Positions 52,556 through 62,762 of a DNA stretch of 64,000 nt are shown here, in pieces. The notes under the pieces were generated by a model, which was not told where the DNA came from, did not search any database, and saw nothing but the letters and a program-made list of their open reading frames with translations. Source of the DNA: Actinacidiphila acidipaludis (GTDB lineage Bacteria; Actinomycetota; Actinomycetes; Streptomycetales; Streptomycetaceae). The position numbers were made by a program, and so were the translations under genes. The DNA is taken from positions 1 to 64,000 of the forward strand of contig NZ_JAINZZ010000013.1 in the NCBI RefSeq assembly GCF_019890725.1, in the 5' to 3' direction. Every line of letters starts with the position of its first letter. Position 1 is the first letter of the stretch.

Positions 52556-52758
52556 CCGGTCGCGGAGAGGCCCGCCGCACGGCACCGTCCCGAGCGGCCA
52601 CGAACACGAGCCGCCGGCCCGCCACCTCCCGCACCCGGGCCCCGGGCACCTCCCGCACCCGGGCCCCGGGCACCTTCCGCACCCGGGCCCCGGGCACCTC
52701 CCGCGCATCCCGACACCCCGTGCCCGCATCCCGACACCCCGCCCACCCCGCCCCGTGA
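52552..52758 (+). CDS. Repeat-encoded Arg/Pro-rich ORF in the operon
   Basis: A 68-aa ORF whose GTG overlaps the previous stop (GTGA). It encodes four SRTRAPGT-like units from a 24-bp tandem repeat, then two CATCCCGACACC-type units. No ribosome site of its own. It may be translated by coupling or simply be open because of the repeats; low confidence as a gene. Confidence 0.25.
   Translation: MTGRGEARRTAPSRAATNTSRRPATSRTRAPGTSRTRAPGTFRTRAPGTSRASRHPVPASRHPAHPAP
52621..52692. repeat. 24-bp tandem repeat in the MoxR operon
   Basis: Three consecutive 24-bp units (52621, 52645, 52669), each GSCACCTYCCGCACCCGGGC plus CCCG, with a fourth half-copy at 52693. A second repeat (CGCATCCCGACACCCC twice, 21 bp apart) follows. 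It separates the second operon gene from moxR. Confidence 0.85.
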
Positions 52759-52768
52759 GGATCCGACC

Positions 52769-53772
<1,004 letters not shown>

Positions 53773-53776
<4 letters not shown>

Positions 53777-55131
53777 CGGAGGCGGTGCGGTCCCCGAAGA
53801 CGGACGCCCGGGCGGCCGCCGCCGTCCGGCGGGCCCTGAACGGCCGGCAGGACGTGAGCGCCGAGCCCCCGGCACCGGCCCCGCCCGGCCGGCGTGCCGG
53901 TGAACGCGCCCTGCGCCTGGGCACGCTGGCCGTCGTGGCGCTGGTCGCCGCGCTGGTCACCGGCCATGCCTGGGTGCTGGCCCTCGCCGCCGGGCCGCTG
54001 GTGCTCCTCGCGCTGGCGCTGCCGGACGGAGCACCCCCGGACGCGGTGACGGCCGAGGCCCGGGTGGAGCCGCGGCGGTGCTTCGAGGGCGAGCAGGTGC
54101 GGGTGTCGATCGCGGTGGCCCACGACGGTGAGACCGGGCGTCTGGACCCCGGCGTCACGCTCGGCCACGGCGTCCGGCTCGACCACCTGGCCGTCGGGCC
54201 GCACCGCGTCGACCTCGTTCTGACGGCACAGCGCTGGGGCCGCTGGACGCTCGGCACGGTCGACGTCGACGTCTACGACACCGGCGGGCTGGCCCGGACC
54301 ACCGTGCGGGCCGCCCTCGGGGAGATCGACGTCTTCCCGGTGCCCGAGCACGCCGGGCTGACGCCCATCCCGGTCCGGCTGCCGCAACGGCTGGGCGAGC
54401 ACACGGCCGTGCAGCGCGGCGAGGGCGTCGAGGTCACCGGCGTGCACCCGTACGTGCGCGGCGAGCGGCAGCGGCGGATCCACTGGCCGGCCACCACCCG
54501 CCGCGGCAGCCTCCAGGTCCACCAGTTCGCGGCGGAGCGCACCGCCGACACCGTGGTGCTGCTGGACGTGCTGGCCGACGTGGTCGACCCGCTCACCGGC
54601 GCCTCCTCGCTGGACGAGACGTTCCGGGCCGCCGCCGGGCTGGTCCGCGCCTACCTGCGTACGCACGACCGGGTCGGCGTCGTGTCGGTCGGCGGCAGCA
54701 CCCGCTGGCTTCAACCGGGCGGCGGGCAGGGGTACTTCTACCGCATCGTCGAGAGCGTGCTGGAGGTCCGCAAGGACCTCGCGTACCGCGCGGCGGGGCT
54801 CAGCCTGCTCCCACCGCCCGCGCTGCCCGAAGGGGCGCTGGTGTACGTCATCACCCCGCTGACCGACCAGCGGATCCTCGACGTCCTGCACCAGGTCCGC
54901 GGGCGGGCCAACCCGATGGTCGTGGTCGAGATCCCCAGTGGGGACCCGGTCGTGGAGCCCGGCGACACCGAGGGCGAACTCGCGCTGCGGCTGTGGCGTG
55001 CCGACCGCGACGCCATGCGCTTCGCGCTGGTGGAACGCGGCATCGCGGTCGTCGCCCACCGGCCGGGGGAGACGCTCGACCTCGCCCTCGCACCGCTCCT
55101 GCGCACCCGCATCCACGGGGGGACCCGATGA
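53773..55131 (+). CDS. DUF58 protein (MoxR partner)
   Basis: 452 aa, ATG 53773, ATGA overlap with moxR. Two hydrophobic segments near residues 50-85 anchor it. The DUF58 motif is clear: GEGVEVTGVHPYVRGERQRRIHWPATTRRGSLQVHQF. A vWA-like C-terminal part follows (TVVLLDVLADV...VRAYLRTHDRVGVVS), with the metal-site DxSxS degenerate. It acts with MoxR at the membrane. Confidence 0.9.
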
Positions 55132-55757
55132 CCACCGTCCCCAGCCGGCCGAGCTCCCGGTCCACCGACCCGCACGCCGCTCCGTCCCCGCCCGCCGCTC
55201 CGTCCAGCCGAGGTGCCCTGCTGGTCGCCCGCCTCACCTCCCGCCTCACCGACCGGCTGCTCGGAACGGCGCTGGCGCTGGCCGCCTGCGACCCGCCCGC
55301 GGCCGTGCACGCGCGCCTGCCGGTCAAGGCGCTGGTGATCGGGGTGGCCGCGGCCGCGTGGTGGGCGGCTCCGATGGTCGACGCGCGTCCGGTCCTCACC
55401 TCCATGCGCAGGAGGACCGTCCTGTGCCGCCGCCGGACGACCGTCCTGCCGGCCGCCGCCATCGTGCTCGCCGCCGTCACCGGGCCGCCGCTCTGGGCGG
55501 CCGCCTGCGTGGCCGCCCTGCTGCTCGCGTATGTGATCGTCACCGACGCGTGGACGGCCGGGGTGACCGCGCCGCCCGGGCAGCCGCGGGCGACCCCCGC
55601 GGTGGCGGCTGCCGGCGCCACCGCCGTCGTCCTGCTCGCCGCGCGGGCGCCGGTCGCGGGCAGTTCGTGGGCGCGGCTGCCCGCGGCCCTGGCCGTCGCG
55701 GCGGCCGTGGTGTGCCTGGCTCTGGCGCTGCGCGCCCGCAGGCGCCCACCCGGCTGA
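55128..55757 (+). CDS. Small membrane protein ending the MoxR operon
   Basis: 209 aa, ATG 55128 (ATGA overlap). An N-terminal Pro/Ser-rich segment precedes about five hydrophobic segments (e.g. VLAAVTGPPLWAAACVAALLLAYVIV). No family recognised. Coupling places it in the DUF58 operon. Confidence 0.7.
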   Translation: MTTVPSRPSSRSTDPHAAPSPPAAPSSRGALLVARLTSRLTDRLLGTALALAACDPPAAVHARLPVKALVIGVAAAAWWAAPMVDARPVLTSMRRRTVLCRRRTTVLPAAAIVLAAVTGPPLWAAACVAALLLAYVIVTDAWTAGVTAPPGQPRATPAVAAAGATAVVLLAARAPVAGSSWARLPAALAVAAAVVCLALALRARRRPPG

Positions 55758-55907
55758 CCGGCCGCTCACCCGGCTGACCGGGCCGACCGAGACCACGACC
55801 CGACCGTGGTGAGCCCGGACCGGCAGGGGCCGCACCCCGGCGGCCCGCGCACGACGGCCGGCCGGCCCCGCTCGCGGAAGCACCACTGCGACACGGCCGT
55901 CACACGA

Positions 55908-55926
55908 CGGCCGGCCCCGCCGGCCG
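55908..55926. terminator. Hairpin between convergent operon and sigma gene
   Basis: CGGCCGG and CCGGCCG form a 7-bp stem with a 5-nt loop in the 238-bp gap; GACGGCCGG occurs twice in this stretch (55852 and 55906). Confidence 0.5.
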
Positions 55927-55995
55927 AACCGACGCGGACGCGGTGGTCGCGCGGGTTCGGACGGCGGGGCCGGCCGGGTGAGGTACCGGGTGGGG

Positions 55996-56874
55996 TCAGT
56001 GCTCGGCGAGCATCCCCGCGCGGAGCTTGGCGAGTATGCGGGACAGCAGCCGGGAGACGTGCATCTGGGAGCAGCCGATGGCCGCGCCGATCTCGGCCTG
56101 CGTCATCTCCTGGCCGAACCGCAGCTCCAGCAGCAGGCGCTCACGGTCGTCGAGCCGGTGCAGCATCGGCGCGAGGGTGTGGAAGTCCTCCAGCAGCTCC
56201 ATCGCCGGGTCCTCGGCGCCGAGGGTGTCGGCGTAGGAGCGGCCGTCGTCGTCCTCGCCGTCGCCGGACGGCAGGTCGATCGAGTCGGCGGTGTAGCCGT
56301 TGGAGGCGATCAGGCCCTCGATCACCTCGTCCTCGGTGATCTTCAGGTGCGCGGCCAGCTCGCCGACGGTCGGCGGGGCGCCATGGGCGGCGGTGAGGTG
56401 GTCCCGGGCCTTGGCCAGTTCCACCCGCAGCTCCTGCAGCCGGCGCGGCACGTGCACGGCCCAGCTGGTGTCACGGAAGAACCGCTTCATCTCCCCGACG
56501 ATGTAGGGGACGGCGAAGGTGGTGAACTCCACCTCGCGACTCAGGTCGAACCGGTCGATCGCCTTGATGAGGCCGATGGTGCCGACCTGGATGATGTCCT
56601 CCATCTCCTCCGGGCCGCGGCTGCGGAAGCGCCGGGCGGAGAAGTGGACGAGGGACATGTTCATCTCGATGAGGGTGTTGCGCGCGTAGGCGTGCTCGCG
56701 CGTGCCCTCCTCCAGGGTCTGCAGCCGGTCGAAGAAGAGCTTCGACAGGGCACGGGCGTCCTTGGGTGCCAGCTTGTCGGCGTGCTCGATCCACGGCAGC
56801 TCAGCCGTCTGCCCCTCCTGCCGCCGGTCGGACGTGACCTTCTCACTGGTGCTCACGGACATCTGCGTGGACAT
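55996..56874 (-). CDS. SigB/SigF-family stress sigma factor
   Basis: 292 aa from ATG 56874 (GGGGAAGG upstream); a GTG at 56889 lacks a ribosome site. Region 2 (NMSLVHFSARRFRSRGPEEMEDIIQVGTIGLIKAIDRFD shortened), region 3 and region 4 (MTQAEIGAAIGCSQMHVSRLLSRILAKL) are intact. Group 3 sigma of the SigB/F/G set, usually controlled by anti-sigma/antagonist pairs; no RsbW or RsbV is adjacent. Long N-terminal acidic segment. Confidence 0.93.
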   Translation of the reverse strand: MSTQMSVSTSEKVTSDRRQEGQTAELPWIEHADKLAPKDARALSKLFFDRLQTLEEGTREHAYARNTLIEMNMSLVHFSARRFRSRGPEEMEDIIQVGTIGLIKAIDRFDLSREVEFTTFAVPYIVGEMKRFFRDTSWAVHVPRRLQELRVELAKARDHLTAAHGAPPTVGELAAHLKITEDEVIEGLIASNGYTADSIDLPSGDGEDDDGRSYADTLGAEDPAMELLEDFHTLAPMLHRLDDRERLLLELRFGQEMTQAEIGAAIGCSQMHVSRLLSRILAKLRAGMLAEH

Positions 56875-57011
56875 CGACGCCTTCCCCACCTCTGTTTCGC
56901 TTCACTGTCCAGCGCCGCCTGCCCACCTTCCCGGGATGTATGCGCGCCAATTTCGCCGCGTTCTCCGGGGTGTGACGGTTGGGGCGCACGTGGTCGGGAA
57001 ACCCGTCCTTC

Positions 57012-58118
57012 ATGAACATGTGGGACAAAAGGGACGACATGGTGGTGCACGAGCGGGAGCCGTTCAACGCCGAGCCGCCGCGGACGGGGCTGGCCGGACA
57101 GCTGCGGACGCCGCTGGACACGTTCTACAGCCGCAACCACGGGCCGATCCCCGACCCCGACCCCGACACCTGGCGGCTGGCCGTCGACGGTCTGGTCGAG
57201 CGGCCCCTGGACCTGTCCCTGGCGGACCTGCGCGAGCGCTTCCCCGCGACGGAGGTGACGGCCACGCTGCAGTGCGCCGGCAACCGCCGGACGGGACTGA
57301 TCGAGGTCCGCGACATCCCCGGCGAGGCGGCCTGGGGATCCGGCGCCACCTCGACCGCCACCTTCGGCGGGGTCAGGCTCGCGGACCTGCTCGCCGCGGC
57401 CGGCCTGAAGGACGGCGCCGCGCACATCGCCTTCACCGGCATGGACGTCTCACCCCTGCCCGACCCGCCCGAGCGGTACGGCGGCTCCATCACCACCGGC
57501 AAGGCCCTGCGCCCCGAGGTGCTGCTGGCCTGGAGCATGAACGGACGGCCGCTCCCGCGCGTGCACGGCGCACCGCTGCGCGTCGTCGTCCCCGGCTGGA
57601 TCGGCGCGCGCAGCGTCAAGTGGCTCACCCGCGTCACCGCGCGCGCCGCGCCGTCCGACAACTACTTCCAGGCCACCGCCTACCGCATCCTCCCGCCCGG
57701 GACGACCTCCGAGCAGGCAGGACCCGACGCCGGTATCTCCCTCGGGCCGATCGCGCTGAACTGCGACATCCTGCGCCCGGACGACGGGGCCCGGGTGCCG
57801 GCCGGTCAGACGTCCGTCTCCGGGTACGCCCTCGCCGGTGACGAGCGCACCGTGACCCGCGTCGACGTCTCCGCCGACGGCGGCGAGAGCTGGACCCAGG
57901 CCGTCCTGGACCCGCCGAGGGAACCCGGACTGTGGCAGTTGTGGCGCACCGTCCTCGACCTCCCGCCGGGCGAGGCCACGATCACCGCTCGCGCCTGGGA
58001 CTCCACCGGCGCCCTCATGCCCGAATCCCCGCGCCACCTCTGGAATCCCAAGGGGTACGCGAACAACTCCTGGGCGAGGGTGCGGGTGACCGCGGAGGGG
58101 CACCACGCGACCCGCTGA
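57012..58118 (+). CDS. Molybdopterin-dependent sulfite-oxidase-like enzyme
   Basis: 368 aa from ATG 57012 (an upstream TTG 56979 is possible). The molybdenum ligand Cys88 is in TLQCAGNRR. The family core is present (RDIPGEAAW, VHGAPLRVVVPGWIGARSVKWL) with a C-terminal Ig-like dimerisation domain (SADGGESWTQA). No signal peptide, so it may be cytosolic. No cytochrome partner is adjacent. It precedes the convergent APC permease. Confidence 0.92.
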   Translation: MNMWDKRDDMVVHEREPFNAEPPRTGLAGQLRTPLDTFYSRNHGPIPDPDPDTWRLAVDGLVERPLDLSLADLRERFPATEVTATLQCAGNRRTGLIEVRDIPGEAAWGSGATSTATFGGVRLADLLAAAGLKDGAAHIAFTGMDVSPLPDPPERYGGSITTGKALRPEVLLAWSMNGRPLPRVHGAPLRVVVPGWIGARSVKWLTRVTARAAPSDNYFQATAYRILPPGTTSEQAGPDAGISLGPIALNCDILRPDDGARVPAGQTSVSGYALAGDERTVTRVDVSADGGESWTQAVLDPPREPGLWQLWRTVLDLPPGEATITARAWDSTGALMPESPRHLWNPKGYANNSWARVRVTAEGHHATR

Positions 58119-58119
58119 A

Positions 58120-58160
58120 CCCCCGGCCGCCGGGCGCCGGCCGGCGGCGCCAGCCGGGGG
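58120..58160. terminator. Terminator between sulfite-oxidase-like and permease genes
   Basis: CCCCCGG and CCGGGGG flank a GC-rich arm pair (GGCCGCC / GGCGGC); imperfect but strong hairpin in a convergent gap. Confidence 0.6.
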
Positions 58161-58240
58161 ACGACGTCGCCGTTCTTCCGGTCGCGGAGGCGCGGGTGAC
58201 CATGCCCGTGGCGCAGGGGCGTCCGGGTCCCCGCGGGAGG

Positions 58241-59515
58241 CTAGCGGTCGCTGCCGCGCACGGCCCAGCGGACGGCGTAGGCCGCGGGCCCGGCGACCAG
58301 GACCGCGGCGCCGGCCGCGACCGAGGCCGCGGGGAGGGCGAAGGCGAGGATCAGGCATCCGGCCAGGCCCACCACCGGGATCACCCGCGCCGGGCGGCCC
58401 TCCTCGGGGCCGAGCGTCCAGGCCGAGGCGTTCGCCACGGCGTAGTAGACGAGGACGCCGAAGGAGGAGAAGCCGATCGCGCCGCGGACGTCCGCGGTCG
58501 CGGCCACGACCGCGACGACGGCGCCGACGAGCAGTTCGGCCCTGTGCGGCACGCCGAAGCGCGGGTGCACGGCGGACAGCGCGTGCGGCAGGTTGTGGTC
58601 GCGGGCCATGGCCAGCGTGGTCCGTGAGACGCCGAGGATCAGCGCGAGCAGCGACCCCAGGGCGGCGACCGCCGCCCCGACGCGGACCACCGGCGCGAGG
58701 CCGCCGGCGCCCGCGGCCTTCACGGCGTCCGACAGGGGAGCGGTGCTGCCGGCGAGCGCGGCGGGGCCGAGCACGGCCAGGACCGCGACGGCCACGGCCG
58801 TGTACACGACCAGGGTGATGGCCAGCGCCACCGGGATCGCCCGCGGGATGGTCCGCCGGGGGTCGCGGACCTCCTCGCCGAGCGTGGCGATGCGGGCGTA
58901 CCCGGCGAAGGCGAAGAACAGCAGCCCCGCCGCCTGCACCACGCCCCGCACGGTGGTGTCCGAGCCCACGTCGAGGTGTGAGCCCACGGCCTGTCCCGAC
59001 GTCAGACAGGCGACCACGACCGCGGCGAGGACGGCCAGCACCACGGCGACGACGACGCGGGTGAGCCAGGCGGCCTTCCGCACGCCCGCGTAGTTCACGG
59101 CGGTGAGCGCCACCACGGCCGCGACCGCGACGGCGTGCTCCTGAGCGGGCCACACATAGGCTCCGACGGTCAGCGCCATCGCCGCGCACGAGGCGGTCTT
59201 GCCGACGACGAACGCCCATCCGGCCAGGTAGCCCCACAACGGCCCGAGGCGCTCGCGGCCGTAGACGTAGGTGCCGCCCGACTCCGGGTAGCGGGCGGCC
59301 AGCCGCGCCGAGGACGTGGCGTTGCAGTAGGCGACGACCGCCGCCAGGGCCAGTCCCAGCAGCAGGCCGGACCCGGCCGCGCGGGCGGCGGGCGCCATGG
59401 CGGCGAACACGCCCGCGCCGATCATCGAGCCCAGGCCGATCACCACGGCGTCGCCCACACCGAGACGCCGCTCGAGCCGTTCCGGCGCGGGGTGGTTCGT
59501 GGACGGTGTGCTCAC
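58241..59515 (-). CDS. APC-family permease coupled to arsC
   Basis: 424 aa from GTG 59515, overlapping the arsC stop (GTGA) and lacking its own ribosome site, so translation is coupled. About 12 membrane segments; the APC signature GLGSMIGAGVF and GYARIATLGEEVRDPRRTIP are present. It resembles amino-acid permeases (YcaM/APA type) rather than ArsB or Acr3. Its substrate in an arsenate context is unclear. Confidence 0.9.
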   Translation of the reverse strand: MSTPSTNHPAPERLERRLGVGDAVVIGLGSMIGAGVFAAMAPAARAAGSGLLLGLALAAVVAYCNATSSARLAARYPESGGTYVYGRERLGPLWGYLAGWAFVVGKTASCAAMALTVGAYVWPAQEHAVAVAAVVALTAVNYAGVRKAAWLTRVVVAVVLAVLAAVVVACLTSGQAVGSHLDVGSDTTVRGVVQAAGLLFFAFAGYARIATLGEEVRDPRRTIPRAIPVALAITLVVYTAVAVAVLAVLGPAALAGSTAPLSDAVKAAGAGGLAPVVRVGAAVAALGSLLALILGVSRTTLAMARDHNLPHALSAVHPRFGVPHRAELLVGAVVAVVAATADVRGAIGFSSFGVLVYYAVANASAWTLGPEEGRPARVIPVVGLAGCLILAFALPAASVAAGAAVLVAGPAAYAVRWAVRGSDR

Positions 59516-60030
59516 AAGGAGGTCCGGGTGGTCTGGGTGCCGCTGGAGTCGGCGCTGCCTGCGGTACCGGCGGTGCTGTCGTCGGCGGAACGGGCGGTGC
59601 CAAAGGCAGCGCCCGCGACCGTCGCCGGAGCGCAGGTGAGCTCGGCGATCAGGGTCTCGACCCGGGCCCTGATCGCGTCCCGGATCGGCCGGACGGCCTC
59701 GATGCCCCGGCCGGCCGGATCGTCGAGCTGCCAGTCGAGGTAGCGCTTTCCGGGGTAGACCGGGCAGGTGTCGCCGCAGCCCAGGGTGACGCACACGTCG
59801 GACGCGCGGACCGCGTCGGCGGTCAGCGCCTTCGGCACCTCGGCGGAGATGTCGACGCCGACCTCCCGCATCGCCTCCACCGCCGCGGGGTTGACCTTCG
59901 CGGCGGGCGCGGAGCCGGCGGAACGGACCTCGGCGCGGTCACCGGCGAGGTGGGTGAGCCAGGCCGCCGCCATCTGGGAACGGCCCGCGTTGTGGACGCA
60001 GACGAACAGCACGGAGGGCTTCTCGGACAC
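59512..60030 (-). CDS. arsC: Arsenate reductase (LMW-PTP/ArsC type)
   Basis: 172 aa, GTG 60030 after CGGAG. The active-site loop is C11VHNAGRS, with the downstream Cys pair CGDTCPVYPGKRYLDW of thioredoxin-linked ArsC. It reduces arsenate to arsenite in the cytosol. The tail beyond about residue 135 is Ala/Ser-rich. It is divergent from an ArsR regulator and coupled to the permease. Confidence 0.92.
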   Translation of the reverse strand: MSEKPSVLFVCVHNAGRSQMAAAWLTHLAGDRAEVRSAGSAPAAKVNPAAVEAMREVGVDISAEVPKALTADAVRASDVCVTLGCGDTCPVYPGKRYLDWQLDDPAGRGIEAVRPIRDAIRARVETLIAELTCAPATVAGAAFGTARSADDSTAGTAGSADSSGTQTTRTSL

Positions 60031-60150
60031 GGGCTCCGGTTCTCTCTGCTGGGCGGGGATCCGTTCGGCGGCGGTCTCCGCTCGGCGGTACGGGCACCAC
60101 GCACCGGGTGGCGCTCGTGACGGCGCCTTTCCGCGTGAAAGTATCACCCC

Positions 60151-60465
60151 ATGCTGACGTCAGTCGACGCTGATCTGTTGCGCGTGCTGGCCGATCCGCT
60201 CCGGCTGCGGATCGTCACCCTGCTCGCCCACGAGACGCTCTGCACCACGCATCTGGTCGACGAGACCGGCGCCCGGCAGACCAATCTGTCCAACCACCTC
60301 AAGGTGCTGCGCGAGGCCGGGCTGGTCGACGCCGAGCCGTGCGGCCGGTTCACGTACTACCGCCTGCGGCCCGAGGCGCTGGGGACGCTGGCCGGATCGC
60401 TCGCCGAACTGGCCTCCACGGCCCGGAAGACGGCGGACGGGCAGGTCAGGCGCGCCTGTTCGTGA
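60151..60465 (+). CDS. ArsR-family regulator
   Basis: 104 aa, ATG 60151. Winged helix DPLRLRIVTLLAHETLCTTHLVDETGARQTNLSNHLKVLREAGLV shortened here. The ELCVCDL metal site is reduced to ETLCTTHL (one Cys), with other cysteines in EPCGRF and at the C-terminus (RRACS). It probably represses itself and the divergent arsC; 120 bp lies between them. Metal identity is inferred. Confidence 0.9.
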   Translation: MLTSVDADLLRVLADPLRLRIVTLLAHETLCTTHLVDETGARQTNLSNHLKVLREAGLVDAEPCGRFTYYRLRPEALGTLAGSLAELASTARKTADGQVRRACS

Positions 60466-60514
60466 GCGTGTTCGCCGGGATGAAGTCCCACGGGCGCGCG
60501 CCGACGTTCCTGCC

Positions 60515-60868
60515 ATGACCGGGTACGAGCAGGTGCGTTCGGTCGCCGCCGCGCTCGCGGGTGACGCCGAGGGCGCAGACCGGGTCGAACTCACCCTGCC
60601 GGAAACGGGAGTCTGCGGCGGCTCCGGACCGTACGACGCCCCCGCCGCCGTGGCCGCGGGAGGCTGCTGCGCCCCGGCCCCGCAGCTCGTCCAGCTCGGC
60701 GCCGCCTCCGTCGCCCTCACCGAGACCCCGGCGAGCAGCCGCCCTGCGGCGGCTGCTGCGGGTGAATCCCCCCGGGCGGCTCAGCCGGCCGGGAGCTCGA
60801 CGCCCTGGGGGTGGTGGAAGACGTTGCGCGGGTCGTACGCCTTCTTGACCTGCTGGAGCTTGGTGTAG
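60515..60868 (+). CDS. Small Cys-containing protein next to arsR
   Basis: 117 aa, ATG 60515. The N-terminal half, YEQVRSVAAALAGDAEGADRVELTLPETGVCGGSG...GGCCAP, has CGG and CC motifs, as in small proteins found with arsenic genes in Streptomyces. The C-terminal half overlaps the opposite-strand oxidoreductase by 88 bp and looks non-native, so the true gene may end earlier in other strains. Confidence 0.5.
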   Translation: MTGYEQVRSVAAALAGDAEGADRVELTLPETGVCGGSGPYDAPAAVAAGGCCAPAPQLVQLGAASVALTETPASSRPAAAAAGESPRAAQPAGSSTPWGWWKTLRGSYAFLTCWSLV

Positions 60869-62481
60869 TTGCCCTTGTAGTACAGCTCGTGCCACGGCAC
60901 GTCCGAGGTGTTGTACACCGGGTCGCTCAGGTCGATGTCGCAGTAGTTGACGTAGCAGCCGTCGGTGACGTCGTTGATGACCGGGACGCCGCCGGTCGCC
61001 GCGTAGACGCTCTGGTAGAACTCGCGGATCCAGCCGAGCGAGGCGTCCTCGTCGGCCGGGTCGGTCCACCAGATCGACCATGCCGCCTTGTAGGCGGCCT
61101 CGCGGTGCGGAAAAGCGGTGGCGTCGGAGGCGACGGCGTTGACCATGCCGCCGAGCGAGCTCAACTGCACGTTGGCCGTCGTGTTGTTCAGGTCGTCCCG
61201 CGTCAACTGCTCGTAGAACGCGTCGATGTGGGCGTCCGGGAGTGCCGTGCGGTAGTACGCCGACTTGTTGTCGCTCCGGTTGCTCGGGTCGTTGAGTGTC
61301 GGGTTGGTGGTGCTGGCGTAGCGCGCGGCCTGGAACCACGGCAGCCGGCGCGGCTCGGCGAAGTCGGGCAGCGCCGCCATCTCACCCATGTGGGCGGTCA
61401 TCGGCACATGGGCCACGTCCACGCCGTCCGTCACGAAGGTCAGGAAGTCGTCCAGGACCTTCTGCGGGTCCGGGATGGTCGCGTCGAGCTGGACGACCAG
61501 GCCGACGTAGCCGCTCGACTTGTGGTTCAGCCACAGCGCGCTGAAGAGGTGGTCGTTGATGCTGCCGGGCTTGAGGTACTTGGCGTGCCAGTCGCCCCAG
61601 TTCCGCACCAGCGCGGCGAAGCTCTCCTTGGTGAGCTCGGCCCACGGCCACGAGATGGCCTGCAGCAGCACCTCGGCCGGCGGCTGCGGGAGCAGCCGCG
61701 CCGGGTCGGTGCCGGTCGCGCCCGGGGCGCGGAACCAGAAGCGGGTGATGACGCCGAAGTTGCCGCCGCCGCCACCCGCGTGCGCCCACCACAGGTCCCG
61801 CGTGGGGTCGTTCGCCTCGCGCGTCGCCACATGGACGGTGGCCTGGCCGGCGGCCGTCACGCCCACCATCTCGACGCCGTAGAGATGGTCGATTACCAGG
61901 CCCAGCTGCCGGCACAGCAACCCCCAGCCGCCACCGCTGACATGGCCGCCCGCGCCGACCTGGAAGCAGATGCCCGCGGGGATGGTGACTCCCCAGGAGC
62001 GGTACATGCGCTCGTAGACGTTGAGCAGTTGGGAGCCGACCTCGACGCAGATCGCGTTCCTGGCGGCGTCGTAGTAGACGCGGTTCATCTTGCTCATGTC
62101 GAGGATGACGTCCACGTCGGAGTTGTAGACCCAGTCCTCGTGGCAGTGGCCGCCGCTGCGCACGGTCAGCCGCTTGCCGGCCTTCACGGCGCTCTGGACC
62201 AGCGCCTGGACCTGTGCGGTCGTCTCGGGGAGACAGACCTTCTCGGGCGTGCCCACCCAGCGCTGGTTGTAGCCGCGCACCAGGTCGGGGTAGCGCTTGT
62301 CGTTCGGGGTCACCACGGTGACGGGTTCCGCGGCGGTGTCGGTCGCGGTCGCGGAGTCGGCGGCCGCGGTGGCGGGTAAGGCCAGGCCCGCGCCGGTGAG
62401 TAACGCCGCGCCGCCGGCGGCCGCGCCTCCCGTGAGGAACTTCCGCCGGTGCATGCCGCTGGTGTGATCGGTGTTCGTCAT
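60781..62481 (-). CDS. Tat-exported FAD-linked oxidoreductase (BBE-like)
   Basis: 566 aa from ATG 62481 (GAGGGGG upstream). The twin-arginine motif RRKFLTGG begins the signal peptide. FAD-binding: H112 in RSGGHCHED and C172 in ICFQVGAGGH match the bicovalent His/Cys flavin linkage of berberine-bridge-like oxidases. C-terminal BBE segment YDPRNVFHHPQGV is present. It oxidises sugars or natural products outside the cell; substrate unknown. Confidence 0.9.
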   Translation of the reverse strand: MTNTDHTSGMHRRKFLTGGAAAGGAALLTGAGLALPATAAADSATATDTAAEPVTVVTPNDKRYPDLVRGYNQRWVGTPEKVCLPETTAQVQALVQSAVKAGKRLTVRSGGHCHEDWVYNSDVDVILDMSKMNRVYYDAARNAICVEVGSQLLNVYERMYRSWGVTIPAGICFQVGAGGHVSGGGWGLLCRQLGLVIDHLYGVEMVGVTAAGQATVHVATREANDPTRDLWWAHAGGGGGNFGVITRFWFRAPGATGTDPARLLPQPPAEVLLQAISWPWAELTKESFAALVRNWGDWHAKYLKPGSINDHLFSALWLNHKSSGYVGLVVQLDATIPDPQKVLDDFLTFVTDGVDVAHVPMTAHMGEMAALPDFAEPRRLPWFQAARYASTTNPTLNDPSNRSDNKSAYYRTALPDAHIDAFYEQLTRDDLNNTTANVQLSSLGGMVNAVASDATAFPHREAAYKAAWSIWWTDPADEDASLGWIREFYQSVYAATGGVPVINDVTDGCYVNYCDIDLSDPVYNTSDVPWHELYYKGNYTKLQQVKKAYDPRNVFHHPQGVELPAG

Positions 62482-62762
62482 CGTCCCAACCCCCTCGTGC
62501 TGGCGAGTCAACGTGGCAGCGGTTCCGGGCGGTCCGGCTTCCGGGCACGTCACGGCCCGTTCCGTACCCGCCCGGAACGTTCATGGCCCGGAGGGTGTCA
62601 CAGCCCCGTGGCGTGAGGGTCGAACTCCGCTGGAGCCCGGCAGTCCCGTCCCGGCTGACGTCCGGCATGCGGCATGCGGCATGCGGCAGCCGGTGTGCGC
62701 CGGTGCGGAGGCGGTGGAGGCTGCGGAGGGGAGCTGTCGGCGGTACCGGCTAAGGTGCGCGG

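Noticed and set aside
52621..52755. CRISPR-like array
   Set aside because: Units are contiguous 24-mers without unique spacers and no cas genes are near.
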